From the NCBI RefSeq assembly GCF_000001735.4, contig NC_003071.7, forward strand, positions 755,001 to 819,000: a stretch of 64,000 nt of DNA, in the 5' to 3' direction. The DNA comes from Arabidopsis thaliana (taxonomy: Eukaryota; Streptophyta; Magnoliopsida; Brassicales; Brassicaceae). Of the stretch, positions 41,889 through 54,054 are shown one piece after another (the first letter of the stretch is position 1; every line of letters begins with the position of its first letter). The position numbers and the translations under genes were made by a program. The notes beneath the pieces were generated by a model. The model was not told where the DNA came from. It saw nothing but the letters and a program-made list of their open reading frames with translations, and did not search any database.

Positions 41889-44250
41889 CTATCTTACACG
41901 AGGAGAGTGATTGTGAGTAGGCAAAGGAGAAGCACCAGGAGTTATGTGTAAGAGAGGCCGATCATAACTATACCTCCTTGGAGATTTCTGTACAATAGAT
42001 CCATTACTACCTCTTGGGGAATCAATCTGTGCTTGTCTGTTTCCAACTCCAGTTCCAGGTTTCGTTGATTCAAGCTGATCTAATTTGGCCAAAACTTCCG
42101 ACATTTTCGGTCTCAGTTTTGCGTCAGGGTTTAAGCATTGCAATGCAAGACTAGCTGCTGTGTATGCTCCTTTTTGAGGATACTGACCGCCTAATCTCGT
42201 GTCCATTATTCTAAAGAGCTTCCGCTTGTCGCCGAGATACGGTGTTGCCCAGTCCACTAGACTCTGTTCCATTCCCACTTTTGATTTGTCCACCGCTCTT
42301 CGTCCTGAGAGTAATTCCAGTAGTACCACACCGAAACTGTATACATCGCTCTTAGCAGTTAATCGACCTGTAGATGAAAATCAGATATGAGCTAAAGAGT
42401 TCTAAGAAGATAGAAGTGAAGTGTATAAGCTGCAAAGAAGAAAGCTTTTGAAGCAAAGTACTAAGAACGCTTTGAAACAAAGTGCTTAAATCCTTTTGAA
42501 GCGAAGCTAAGGGTATTGAGGAAAAGGTCTAAAGCTCTTAAAGCAATGGGATAAAGCTTTTTAGAAGCAAAGGCCAAAGCTTTTGAAGTAAAGGCCAAGG
42601 CTTTTGAAGCAAAGAGAGACTAATGTTTTTGTAGCGAACAGGGTTTAAAAGCTAAATCCAAAGTTTCTCACCTGTTGCTACATATTCCGGGGCAGCATAT
42701 CCGTGAGTACCCATGACTTGTGTGGACACATGAGTCTTGTCACCGGTAGGACCTGCTTTAGCTAGACCGAAGTCTGAAAGTTTACTGTTGAATTCCTGTG
42801 ATTAAGATCGATATAGAAGCTAGTTAGAAAATAGAATCAAATCATCACGAATAAGGGGTTAAAGAGAGGCTACTCGTCAGGTTTCTCAGGTTTATTACCG
42901 CATCAAGTAGAATGTTAGCAGCTTTAAAGTCTCTGTATATCACTTGCGATTTCGCATCATGGAGAAAAGTAAGTCCTTTGGCAGCCCCTATTGCAACTTT
43001 CATCCTTATAGCCCACGTAAGTGGCTGAGCGCCACCTGGAAGATCAAAAAAGCATTTGACAAGGATTACAAAACAAGAGTATAAAGAAGAAGATAAGATT
43101 TGCTGATTCTGAAAAGGATTGCTTTGGTAATCACAGGTTTTACATACGTCTAAAAAGATGATTCTCCAAGCTTCCTTTTGGCATGAACTCGTATACCAGT
43201 AACCGGTTTTCTCCCTCTACACAATACCCAACAAGTTTGACGAGATTTGGGTGACTAAGCTGACCAAGATAGTTCACTTCAGTCTAAAACCAAACAAATC
43301 CAAAAAAAAAGTATGTCAGCAAACAATGTTAACACCATTCATGATCAAAATCAATAAGAGAATGAAGGAAACAAAGACGTACCAACCACTCTTTATGACC
43401 TTGATAACCTTCAGTTTTAAGCTTCTTAACCGCAACAACAATTCCAGAACCCGGTTTTGAAGCAGTTAAAGTAGTTCCATCAATCCACCCTTTAAACACA
43501 TAGCCAAAACCTCCTTCACCTAAAAGACTATCGGGTCGAAAGTTCCTCGTAGCGTTCTTGAGCTCGTTAAAGGTGAAAGCTTTAAGATTTGGTGATGACA
43601 AAATCTCTCCTTCTGTTCTTGGTGTAGGTAAAGACTCAACACTGCTGTAAGAATTTATGCTTAAGCTTGAAGGAACTGTGGAACGACTTGTCTTGCTAGA
43701 AACTCTTGAGCTCAATGAAGCTAAAAGAGATCCCAAATAAAAATATCTATGTCAGATTGATTTCTAACTTAACAATTCTATAAAAATTGATTACTAACTT
43801 AAAGCATGATCATAACTTGATTTCGAATTTCAATCCTCAACGTTAACCAATTCAACAATCTAAAACCAAATTTAAGATAACTATTGAAGATTTAACAATC
43901 CAAACAGTCAAATAGTGAGATAATGGAGTAACATATAGATTCAAACACCAAATGTTTCCATATCTAACCCCAAAATTACTAAGAGAAATCAGACATAAGC
44001 AGAAATTGGTATTTCGAAAGGTTTGATTTTGAAGATGTCAGACAAAGAACAAAAGCCTAAAAGTCGAATCTTAACCATCTTAGAGAATAAGGAGAAATTT
44101 TCAAAAACAGAAACTTACGCAGCAACGAAATTTGGATAAAGGAAGAAACTTTAGAGGTATGGAGAAAATTAAAAGAAAGTTACCAGAATTAGCATGAGGA
44201 CTGTGGCTGCTACTATCCACTTTAGCTGATGAATCTAAGCAATTACCCAT
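41889..44250 (-). CDS. APK2B: Receptor-like cytoplasmic kinase (subfamily VII), N-myristoylated
   Basis: Six exons on the minus strand: 44250-44184, 43720-43383, 43283-43148, 43035-42899, 42795-42672, 42367-41889, joining to 426 codons plus stop. MGNCLDSS at the start is a myristoylation and palmitoylation signal for plasma-membrane attachment. The kinase domain (about residues 80-365) is complete: [13 protein letters not shown] loop, VVAVKKL lysine, [12 protein letters not shown] catalytic loop, [11 protein letters not shown], then [18 protein letters not shown] activation segment. The C-terminal tail is Ser/Pro-rich ([20 protein letters not shown]). It has all residues for activity and the RD motif. 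Relatives of this PBL/APK group relay signals from pattern-recognition receptors. The first intron (463 bp) follows a tiny exon of 67 nt; intron 5 contains a degenerate repeat. Corresponds to At2g02800. Confidence 0.96.
42427..42660. repeat. Degenerate short tandem repeat inside APK2B intron 5
   Basis: Variants of AAAGCTTTTGAAGCAAAG recur about every 20-25 bp, for example AAAGCTTTTGAAGCAAAG near 42438 and GGCTTTTGAAGCAAAG near 42599, with divergent units between (CGCTTTGAAACAAAGTGC; CCAAAGCTTTTGAAGTAAAG). On the intron's own strand the unit reads CTTTGCTTCAAAAGCTTT. At least seven units can be recognised. Confidence 0.75.
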
Positions 44251-45120
44251 TTCTCACTCGATAAAACAATCAACAGATTCAAAGGAACAAAGCCAACGAG
44301 CTTTTTTTTTGTTTACTCTGCGGCGCAAAAGCTGATTGTAATAATTATAATCACTAAATTATCCAACTAAAGAAAAGAAAAAGAAGATTTTTGAAACCAG
44401 AATTAGAGAAGAAGAAGAAGAAGAAGGAAGGAAGAAGGAACACAGAGAATCACAGCACAACCATACATACAAAAAGTCGTGGTGTTGGTGGTGGGGTTTT
44501 GAGAAAATTACGATTCTGCCCTTTGTTTGCTTTTGTTCGCCGTGGTCCGTGGCTTTTTCTCTTAAATGACTATACTACCCTTCCTTTCGGCGAATATTTT
44601 TGGTTTAACGCGGGTATCAAATAAGGGGAATCAGGGATAGTTTGGTAAAATACTGTGTTAGTAGATCTGGACCACCTGGCAACGTCTTTGCTTGCGTAAG
44701 CAGATCCACGTCAGATTTTTTCTTCAAAGCTTTTTTACATTCACCTTTAAGCAAAAGCAAAACTCCTAAAAGATGCATCAAATCTAAAGATTAATTTTTG
44801 GTAAAAGATTCCATTAAATTTTTGTCATTTTTAGATAATGTAAAATTTTTTATTAATTAATTCGAATTGGAGTACAGATGGTTTAGTACTGTTTAATTAT
44901 AGAAAGAGATTAGTTAACACGCTTTTGGAATATTTTAATTTCAAGTGTATCAAAACTTTATTCATATTAACCAAAAAAAACTTTATTTCATGCATTGACC
45001 CCAAAAAGAATTCCTCTATCATTCACATTATGTTTGACCGACAAATCCAAGAGCTTTTTTTGGACACTACACATTGACACGTGGAAATGATATTCGAATA
45101 ATGATTTTTTTTTGCAAATT

Positions 45121-45361
45121 ACTATTTCCTCAGTTTCTTTTTAAGTGATGTTTAAGGTTATTACACACAGATTAAAAAAATATATAATTTTTCTCTTTTC
45201 TATACAAATATTATTAAATAGAATGAATTTAACCAATAAAAATAATTGTTCAAAAATTATTAAATATATTTAATATTTGCATAAAAAGTTAAAAACATCA
45301 CTTAAAATGAAACAATTTTTTTTGAACTAAAACATCATTTAAAAATAAAGAAAGAGAGTAT
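45121..45361. mobile_element. Stowaway-like MITE
   Basis: Inverted ends: ACTATTTCCTCAGTTTCTTT then TTAAGTGATGTTT at the left, and on the opposite strand ACTCTCTTTCTTTATTTTTA then AATGATGTTTT at the right. A second inner copy of the motif (AAACATCACTTAAAATGAAAC) lies near 45294. TA lies just outside both ends, the usual Tc1/mariner target. About 240 bp, AT-rich, non-coding. The ACTCCCTC-GTTTC type end is widespread among plant Stowaway elements. Confidence 0.7.
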
Positions 45362-46428
45362 CATAAAGCATTGTTTACCAGAACAATCACTAAAAATAGA
45401 TTATCAAATGAGTAAAATGTGTTATTTATTCGTCCATTTTATGGAATTGTAAAATTTGTTAACACAAATCATGATTCCACTAAAAGTTGTCATAGAAGAA
45501 AGGCAAAAAAAAAAAAAATTATAATTGTAAACATGTAATATACGGGGTAGTGTTGAAATCATCCATTATGAGTTGATGAAGTTAAAATACATATCATGGT
45601 CATCAGTCATCACTCATCACAATTTAAGTTTACATTTTACTTTTTCAGTGAGACAAGTTACGGTTGTGCCGCTCAGATTACTAAAATTGTACTATAACAA
45701 TTCTTTTGTCGGCAATTGAATAGCATTAAAAGTTTAATGTCCGTATTTTGCAACTTGATACATATATATCTCCAAGTGATTTATATAAATATCCTAAGGT
45801 TTTAACACGAAGCATGTGAATAGTATAAACACGACAAAAAGAAGCATTCAATAGTAATCTTTTGACTATTTCAAACTCTTCTTATATATAGATTTGTCAA
45901 CCATATTATCTATCCATGCCATCGATGCATTATGATATTTATGGATAAAAAAGATCATGGACTAAAAAAGTAGTAAACGTAGTTTATAGATTATGTTTGA
46001 GTGCATATTATTTTATTTGCTATCATATTTATACTTTCAATCTTTTCTTTGTCAACAATTCTATCTTTGCTTTACACTCTTTAGTATCTTATCATCTTTG
46101 GTTTAATATTTTATCAAAATCCATAAATTGAACATACGAGTTTTATTCAGTTTGTCGCTTTGAAGTTTGGATGATTCAATCAAAACACTTAAGTAGAGAT
46201 TAAAACTCTTAAAACTCCATCTAAATCAAAGATTAACGACCCTTAAATGATGTGACTCTACTTTTTGTCAACTTCAAAGCACCCACCGAAACTTTCCATC
46301 ATTTTGCAACTTACAAAGACTAGCGTGTGGTTTTTACGATTAGAAAACGGCGTGTAGTTTATATTTATAATTCAAACACGGAAACCATTTCACGAGCTGC
46401 ACTCCAAAAGTACACGCGTCATCGTTAA

Positions 46429-46481
46429 CCAATCAGAAACGTCAAGTGAGATCATCAGTCCAGTGATTAGCTTCCACGTGG
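46429..46481. promoter_or_regulatory. CCAAT box and G-box/UPRE-like site in the UTR1 promoter
   Basis: CCAATCAG at 46429 and the palindrome CCACGTGG at 46474-46481 lie 160-215 bp before the UTR1 ATG. AtUTr1 is known to be induced by the unfolded protein response, in which bZIP28/bZIP60 with NF-Y use CCAAT plus CCACG elements. The spacing is not that of a canonical ERSE, so the link is inference. Confidence 0.45.
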
Positions 46482-46642
46482 AACATCGACGTATCTATTT
46501 TCGCGCCTTTGTAACAGCTTCATCTTCCCAAATCCAAAACAAACATTTTTAGTTTGCGATTCTCGGATTCGATCAGTGAAATTCGAATCGAAGCGCCGCC
46601 GGAAGAATCATCGCCGGTGTGGGAGCGTTTCCCGGAGCGGCG

Positions 46643-48289
46643 ATGGAGGTCCATGGCTCCGGATTCCGTCGAATTCTGTTGTTGGCGTTGTGTATCTCCG
46701 GGATCTGGTCCGCCTACATCTACCAAGGCGTTCTTCAAGAGACTCTGTAAGTAAAATTGTTAGGTCATATCGATTCTCGTCGTCTTCATTGCTCGATTCA
46801 GCTTGTTGTTGCGAAATAGTTGCTACAGAGTCATTGATTCGTTTCTATTCGCAATCTGTGGTTTGAATTTCTATAGACATAGCTGCCGGAATTTGTTCTT
46901 GGTACATGGACTAATGAAATTCGTTTATCTGATTAGGTCCACGAAGAGATTTGGTCCAGATGAGAAGAGGTTCGAGCATCTTGCATTCTTGAACTTAGCT
47001 CAAAGTGTAGTCTGCTTGATCTGGTCTTATATAAGTGAGCACTTGTGCAATTCCATCTCTACTTTGTTATCATCGAATACAGACTAATGGAGCTGAAATG
47101 TTGTATTTGTCTGTAATGTGATAATGTCCAGTGATCAAGCTCTGGTCAAATGCTGGTAACGGTGGAGCACCATGGTGGACGTATTGGAGTGCAGGCATTA
47201 CTAATACAATTGGTCCTGCCATGGGAATTGAAGCCTTGAAGTATATCAGTTATCCAGCTCAGGTAACTTTATACCTCATCAGTAGTAATACTCAGATTAT
47301 GGTTTATGAACTGTTTCTTAGGTAAATGATGGGTTGAATTCTGATCTTGCTTATTGCAGGTTTTGGCAAAATCGTCAAAAATGATTCCAGGTAAGGTATC
47401 TATCTATTATGATCTCGAATAGATGATGATGAAACTCTATTCTAAGAAGATCTCTCTGTTTATCTTATTCATGATTTCCTTTTTGTGATGTAGTTATGCT
47501 AATGGGAACTTTAGTTTACGGAATAAGATACACTTTCCCTGAATACATGTGCACCTTTCTTGTCGCTGGAGGAGTATCCATCTTTGCTCTTCTTAAGGTA
47601 TGTAAATCTACTCATCCAAAAACTTTGATCACAGCACATTATTGATCTTTTGATTTTTTTTATTTTTTTCAGACAAGCTCTAAGACAATTAGCAAGCTAG
47701 CACATCCAAATGCTCCCCTCGGTTACGCACTTTGTTCCTTAAACCTCGCCTTTGACGGATTCACAAATGCCACACAAGACTCCATTGCCTCAAGGTATAT
47801 ATTGATCTGACATTGCAACAGAACATAGAACTTACAATCTTCCATCTTTTATCAAGTCACCACACAATGAATTTTTATAGGTACCCGAAAACCGAAGCGT
47901 GGGACATAATGCTGGGAATGAACTTATGGGGCACAATATACAACATGATCTACATGTTTGGCTTGCCACAAGGGATAGGATTCAAAGCAATTCAGTTCTG
48001 TAAGCTACACCCGGAAGCGGCATGGGACATTCTAAAGTATTGTATATGCGGTGCCGTGGGACAAAACTTCATCTTCATGACAATAAGTAACTTCGGGTCA
48101 CTAGCTAACACGACCATAACCACGACCAGGAAGTTTGTTAGCATTGTTGTATCATCAGTAATGAGCGGAAATCCATTGTCGTTGAAGCAATGGGGATGTG
48201 TTTCGATGGTCTTTGGTGGTTTGGCATATCAAATTTATCTTAAATGGAAGAAATTGCAGAGAGTGGAGAAGAAGAAGCAAAAGAGTTGA
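46643..48289 (+). CDS. UTR1: UDP-galactose/UDP-glucose transporter of the ER/Golgi
   Basis: Seven exons, 46643-46746, 46937-47034, 47132-47262, 47360-47390, 47494-47597, 47673-47794, 47881-48289, join in frame to 332 codons plus stop. The protein is a nucleotide-sugar transporter of the drug/metabolite superfamily with eight to ten hydrophobic segments (FRRILLLALCISGIWSAYIY, NLAQSVVCLIWSYIMIKLW, PVMLMGTLVYGIRYTF, CTFLVAGGVSIFALL and others). Diagnostic stretches are KMIPVMLMGTLVYG and LCSLNLAFDGFTNATQDSI. The C-terminus is lysine-rich (RVEKKKQKS), consistent with ER retrieval. It imports UDP-glucose and UDP-galactose for glycoprotein folding control and polysaccharide synthesis. Corresponds to At2g02810. 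Confidence 0.96.
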
Positions 48290-49715
48290 AGTTTTTCCCT
48301 CATATCTCTAAATTACGTATCAGTTATTCTTAGTTTATTTATGTCACTAGTCAATACAAAGAAACTCAAACCAGATTAGTTAACTGTATAAGTAACATTA
48401 CTAATCACTAAAATATATGATTTGAATTTTGTGGATAAAGAAGTTATTGGTATTCAAGTCAGCTCACTATTGTAGGCTTTTAGCGTATAAGAGAAATTTG
48501 GGTTGGTGTAAACCGGACCAAAGAAACGAATCTTGGTCGGATTGATACGACCGGTGTCGTTCAATTTTGAAGACAATGATTTTAATTGAAAACCGGATTA
48601 GTAGAGTACAAAAGGAAATGGAGGTTGAAATTTTCAAATTAAAACAAAAGTTAGGAAGAAAGTGATGATTACGTTTTGTCTTCCACTAACTAACACACTA
48701 ACAACTTAAAAACACCTCCCATTTTATAAGAGAAGCAGATTCAGATCCAATTAAGAAAACCTCTTCTTCATTGTGCTACTGTAATCACAGAGGAAGGAGA
48801 AGATGATCTTGAAAAATCATAGGTACGTTTATAATAATAATAATGAAACACTATGATTCACACCAAAATCAATTCATTTCCACTCATAATCTCTTTACAA
48901 ATCACATGATTCTTCTGAGAAGTGAACAAAGGGAAAGAATTTATGACAAACAAACATAATTTTTCTTTCCTTTTATGTTTGTTTGTCTTCTTCTTCTCAA
49001 ACCTATGAGAAGTTATACACTACAACAACACTACAATGTTTTGCTACAAAAACCATATGAAAAGCTTTGTTTATCTTTTTTCTTCTGTGTATTTCATTAC
49101 TGTATACAGAAAGGCGACATGCCTCTCTCTGAAGTTTCTTTCTTTCTTCTTTTTCCTTTAGTTTACACTCTGAAACAAAAACTCTATTTTTTTTTTATGT
49201 AAGAATATAGGTTCTGTACAGAGAATCAAGAAAACAACAAATCAAGAATTCATGGGTGGGGGAGACAAACCCAAGATTATGTATCTGGGTCTGACCCTTG
49301 AAGACAAACGAAAGAATTTTTCTTAGACACACAAATCATGAATGGAAGAAAAAACTCATACTTTTTTAGCCCTTTTTATGGAATGGCTTTTGAGTATGAT
49401 GATGGAAAGAAAACTCTCCTAATGAGTGAGGATAAGATTAGAATCCTGAGTATCTGAGAGAGAAACTCAGCTTCTGAGATGGGTCTAGACTTTAGAAATG
49501 TTACCTTTAACATTCTAGATTCTAGAGGGAGGAAAAAATGCAGATCATGGCACGCCCGCTTCACTAAAACTTTTCAGGCCGATATGGCTGCAAACCTATG
49601 GAGAAAATCTAAGCAAAAAGAGGGAAGAAATGCAGGTTATGCCCACCTCCATGAGGACATAACCGAGGTTTTTGGGACGTTTTTTTTTGGTTTAGAGAGC
49701 TTGGTTTGGTCTGGT
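48290..49715. other. Convergent 3' region between UTR1 and MYB88
   Basis: UTR1 3' UTR to about 48400 and MYB88 3' UTR from the right. The 800 bp between have ordinary AT content with T-rich tracts (49120-49200). Several ORFs of 60-93 codons on both strands show no coding character. Nothing further can be supported. Confidence 0.5.
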
Positions 49716-52139
49716 TTACAAGCTATCGAGAAGGACTCTTTTGCAAGGAGGTGGTTGTGAAGGATTAGCACTTGGATATGGAGATGGGGACTCGACACCA
49801 AGTGTTTTTAGCAGAAAGTTCCTCTCCTGCAAAAACAGATCAATCAGGTTTCTTTTACTATAAAACTAAACCAGAAAGTTTTCCACAATTCAATTTGTTA
49901 GGTGGATACTTACACTTTCAGAGAATTGTGGGCTTGGGATGCCTGCTGCTAGAGATCTGAACAATGGAGTGACTTGAACAGGCGAGTTAAACTCTTCTTC
50001 ACCCGGGATAGGCACAGTCTCATTAGAGTTCTTTAACACATCATGACCAGTTGAGAGTAAACCCACTTGTTCCACAGTTGCATCAGACACAATCCCATTA
50101 TCTTGTAGTAACTCCCCACCATTTTGCTGATGTGATGTTGTCTGAGTATCAGACATAAGTTGTTGGGTTTTATCACCAGAAGGATGCGTCATTATGGTTG
50201 ATCCTGATCCTGATCCTGAGCTATATTCAGAGCTTGCTGGTGAATCATGGAGATCAGGTTGCCTGTAAGTGACAACAATGGCTATTTAGACGATCAAAAA
50301 CCATAATCATTCATATATGAAAATATGTCCTTTCAGAACCTCCAAGATGATTGACTATCTTCATTACTACTCCTCAAGTCCTCAACAAGATCTTTAAATT
50401 CATCGAGTTGGAAATCAATATCTGGGATTCCATATCTAAATAGATCATTTTCTTTGCTCTTATTCAAGAAATCCTGTAGAACCTAAAAATATTAGGAACA
50501 ACAAACAAAAGCTTGTTATTAGAAAGCTCATAAAGGATCGTGCAAGACTATGTTCATTTACAGAAGTTACAGAACAAAATGAGTCTAGAATCACAGCAGG
50601 GCTGCACATTGTTTACCTTCCAGGCATTCTCCATGCTTTGGTCTGTGTTGTCTGCATTAACTTTCTGGGCCAATGAACTGAGAAGTTCAGCTTGTTGCAT
50701 CAAAGCTGTCACCTTTGAATCATCCTTCTTAAGAAACACCTCTTGGTTACTTTTATCCTCACCTATTTAGCAGAAACACAACTTAATAGAATAAGACTCT
50801 CTATGTTTGCAACTTAATAGAAACACAACATGAAGAAGAATTTTGCGCACCGTCACTCTCTTTCACATTGCCTATTTGTTTCTGCTCCTCTGTACCATCA
50901 CTACTTGTGGCATTGTGGGCTACTACAGAAAATGGATGTCTTCTCTGTTGATTCATAGTCGATTCAACCTTTATATGTGATCTATCCCCATAGCTCTTAA
51001 TCTCTGTAAGATTTGGAATATGACTTCTCCTGGATAATGAACATTACCATTTACAACTATAAGTCAATATAACAGTTCCAAAAGCATTCTTCTTTGGATC
51101 AATCAATGGTCCCCAGAAGATAAACAAACACAAGGTTCTCTCACCTCATTTTCTTAGTAAGAGGAGATTCACTTTCGGCTTTTAGCGGTGTACTAATACC
51201 ATCTGGGAACAACAGTCTCTTGTTGTCTGAGTTAACACAACAAGCAATCCTGTTCTCTTTCGCCATAGCTTCATGCTTAGCCCTCTTCTTGCACAGTGTA
51301 GTAAACCTGTTCTTCACAGCATTATCCGTTCTACACAAACAATACAGAACAAAGAATGAATTCTCAAATTTCATTTTCATAATAACTTCATTCACCATTA
51401 AAGCTTGAATCTCTTCGTTTCAATATACCTTCCTGAGACCACTTTTGCTATCTCAGTCCACCTATTCCCAAACAATCTCTGTGCCTTCAAAACCAAACAC
51501 ACACAAGATCAAACACAAACTCTATAATCTCTATGTGATTAGAAAAAGAAGAAGTCTAACCTCACACAAAAGTGTATCTTCTTCAGGGGACCAACCTCCT
51601 CTCTTGAAATCAGAGTTCAAGTATGTATACCATCTGCAATAAATCAAAAACCCACATAATCAGATCAAACACACAAAAACACAACAGAAAACAATCGTCT
51701 TGATATTTAATTAACGAAACCAAACCTTCTTCTACACTGCCTTGTGCTCTTATCATTAAACTTGGATGCAATGATCGCCCAACTAAAAACCAACCACAAC
51801 AAGAACAACAACAAAATCAAAACTTTTCATCAGAATCAACCAACCCAATAGAACAGAAACATAACCCAGAAATCGAAATTGAAAACTAACTTTTCAGTTC
51901 CCTGTAAACTGATTTGCTTCCTTAGTATATCATCCTCCTGAAAATCTCAAAACAGAGATTCATCAATCATCAATACTAAAAAAACAGAGATTGATCAATA
52001 TTATATAGAGAGGAGAGAAGAGAAGAGAGACCTCAGGAGACCAAGTAACAATATGACGCTCCTTCTTCTTGGAATCATCGGAATGAAGAAGAATCTTCTT
52101 CTTCTTCTTCATGTTGTTCTGCTTAGTTGTCTCTTCCAT
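49716..52139 (-). CDS. MYB88: R2R3 MYB transcription factor of the FLP clade, frame broken in exon 9
   Basis: Eleven exons on the minus strand: 52139-52032, 51937-51891, 51782-51726, 51633-51561, 51484-51429, 51330-51145, 51029-50851, 50762-50617, 50483-50340, 50262-49914, 49826-49716. The R2 and R3 repeats lie in the first six exons (RHIVTWSPEEDDILRKQI, NWAIIASKFNDKSTRQCRRR, GGWSPEEDTLLCEAQRLFGN, RWTEIAKVVSGRTDNAVKNR), atypical in sequence as in FOUR LIPS. The N-terminus has a poly-Lys nuclear signal. MYB88 acts with FLP to end divisions of guard mother cells and in female germline and stress responses. The exon lengths sum to 1456 nt; without one base in the T-run at 50460-50462 they give 485 codons, i.e. 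the 484 aa I recall. As written, the frame ends at TGA 50445-50447 after about 296 residues. Corresponds to At2g02820. Confidence 0.92.
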
Positions 52140-53168
52140 TAAAAAGTTTTGGCCTTTCTCTCTCTCTGACGCTCTCTCGTCTGTAAAAAATTCTTTAGTC
52201 TAATCGTTAATTTTAGCTTCGACGCTCCTTCTCCTTTATTATAAAAAACCCAAAAACTATCTCTATCGATCCCACAAAGAAGAGAGACCCCTCCTCACAC
52301 TTTTTTTCTCTTATCCGAGAAAATTAAAATAAAAATCCAAACTTTTTCCAGAAAACTAAAAAGAAATCAAAAACCCTTAAAGGATCTCGTTTTTTGCATC
52401 ACTAATCGGCAAATTCTTCTGAGTTTTATAAGAGAGATTGAATTGCGACTGAGAAAACGGTAAAAGGGAAAGAGATTTCTTATAGATAGAAAGAAAACAA
52501 AAAGTTGAGATTTTTTACCCAAATAGAGAAATTAGGGATTTTGTTTTTGAGTTTGTGTTGATTAAACGATTCATGAACATTTGGTTTCGTTTAAAGAAAC
52601 TTCTCGTTACCATTTGCAACTATAAGAAAATTTGTTCTCATTAGTCATTACTCTCTCTATCTCTCTCCTCCACATGATACCTTTTTTGAACTCTCTCTCT
52701 CTATCTCTAGGTTTTTTATTTTCAATCGGCCAACGTATGGATGGGTTAGTGCGCGGGTATGAAGTGAAGTTTGAAAAATAACGCTGAAATTCATGTGTCC
52801 TCTTCCTCTTCTTTAATGCCTTTTATTTTTTATGTTATTATTTCATATTTTTGTTATTATTACAACTCTATAGAAATGTATATGTTTTTGGTTTAATGTG
52901 AAAATTAGATCTGTTATAGAATACGTGAATGCAAAAAAAAGTATGATATTTTCAAAAACTTGCCTTAAGTTACACACAAACGAACGTGGTGATTTTTATT
53001 ATATTACGGTTTAGAGTTTTGTGGGGAATATGATTACTTTTTATGATTCTCTAATTGCTGGCACACACAAAAAAAAATGATTCTCTTATTGAATATAATA
53101 CTTTTTTTTTTTTATCACAGTCTTAAAATTTTCAAGAGATTTTTTTGAAAGTGGGATCATATATGGTT
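52140..53168. other. MYB88 upstream region
   Basis: It contains the MYB88 leader and promoter, CT-rich on the plus strand (52160-52290 and 52650-52705, CTCTCTCTCTATCTC). Right of 52800 the DNA is AT-rich with A- and T-runs. No gene or clear regulatory box beyond the pyrimidine tracts. Confidence 0.5.
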
Positions 53169-53173
53169 TGATC

Positions 53174-53342
53174 TATTAGAGTTTGGTTTATGATAAACCA
53201 TAAATGATTTGGTAATTGTAATCTCGTATTAATAAACAGGATCTTGGTTCTCATTCTATGAAACGAATGTAATCAGAACAACATTCATTAATGAGAATAA
53301 CAGAATTTCTTGATTCTCTCTCTAACAAACTTTCTTCTAACA
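53174..53342 (+). repeat. Left LTR of the copia-type element
   Basis: It runs from TATTAGAGTTTGGTTTATGA to TTCTTCTAACA. It matches the right LTR in GATAAACCATAAATGATTTG, ACAACATTCATTAATGAGAA and TTCTTGATTCTCTCTCTAAC. The first bases (TA rather than the usual TG) are probably a decayed terminus. Confidence 0.88.
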
Positions 53343-53557
53343 TGGTATCAGAGCCAAGTTAGAAGAAATTTGTTACAGAGAGAATCAAGCTTTGCTAGTT
53401 ACTCCAAGTTTAAACAGATGCAGATTGGGCATCTCGTCTTGATTATAGACGATCTACATCTGGATTTTGTATGTTCTTGGGGACCTCTTTTATCTCCTAG
53501 AAATACAAAAAGCAACAAACTGCATCACATTCATCTGCAGAATCATAATACAGAGTA

Positions 53558-53872
53558 ATGGAGTTTGTTGTTCGAGAAGTAGCTTGGCTTGTAAACTTGT
53601 TAAAGGAGTTTCATGCGCCTCAAACGAAATATGTGGCTTTCTTTTGCGACTCAACGGCTGCGATTCACATCACCAATAATGATATTTTCTATGAACGCAC
53701 AAAGCACGTTGAGCTAGACCGCCACATTGTTCGTGACAAAGTAATAAGCGGTTTGATCAAGACCTTACATGTCAAGATTGATCAACAGCTTATTCATGTC
53801 TTCACAAAACTTTTATTCCCTACTCAGTTTATTAGTAAGATGTCACTTAAATCGATTTACTTGTCATCTTGA
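53558..53872 (+). pseudogene. RNase H domain remnant of copia polyprotein
   Basis: A 104-codon frame reads WLVNLLKEFHAPQ, then FFCDSTAAIHITNNDIFYER, TKHVELDRHIVRDKVISGLI and FTKLLFPTQF, the classic C-terminus of Ty1/copia pol, with the RNase H CDSTAAI and KHVELDRH motifs. The frame is open to the natural terminal stop, although everything upstream in pol is missing. It starts with a Met by chance of the deletion, so translation is unlikely to be meaningful. Confidence 0.9.
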
Positions 53873-53879
53873 AGGAGGA

Positions 53880-54054
53880 TATTAGAGTTTGGTTTATGAT
53901 AAACCATAAATAATTTGGTAATTGTAATCTAGTATTGATAAACCAGAGTAAACCGCATCATAGAATTCTCATTGTATAAAATGAATGTAAACAACATTCA
54001 TTAATGAGAATAACATATTTCTTGATTCTCTCTCTAACAAACTTTTTTCTAACA
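53880..54054 (+). repeat. Right LTR of the copia-type element
   Basis: It starts TATTAGAGTTTGG after the polypurine tract and ends CTAACA. It differs from the left LTR by an insertion (AGAGTAAACCGCATC region) and several substitutions, so the insertion is not very recent. Confidence 0.88.

Larger units (their letters stand above)
44251..46642. other. Divergent intergenic region between APK2B and UTR1
   Basis: It contains the APK2B leader (GA-rich, 44405-44440), an AT-rich middle with a MITE (45121-45361), and the UTR1 promoter. Small ORFs are not supported. Motif ACACGTGGAA near 45080 is a G-box-like site. Confidence 0.5.
53174..54054 (+). mobile_element. Short, internally deleted Ty1/copia-type LTR element
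   Basis: Two LTRs of about 170 bp (53174-53342 and 53880-54054) enclose a 537-bp internal region. Right after the left LTR is TGGTATCAGAGCC, the initiator-Met tRNA primer binding site used by plant copia elements. Just before the right LTR is AAGGAGGA, the polypurine tract. The interior keeps only the RNase H end of pol (53558-53872). The target-site duplication TGATC flanks it at 53169-53173 and 54055-54059. Protease, integrase and most of the reverse transcriptase are absent, so it is non-autonomous. Confidence 0.93.
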
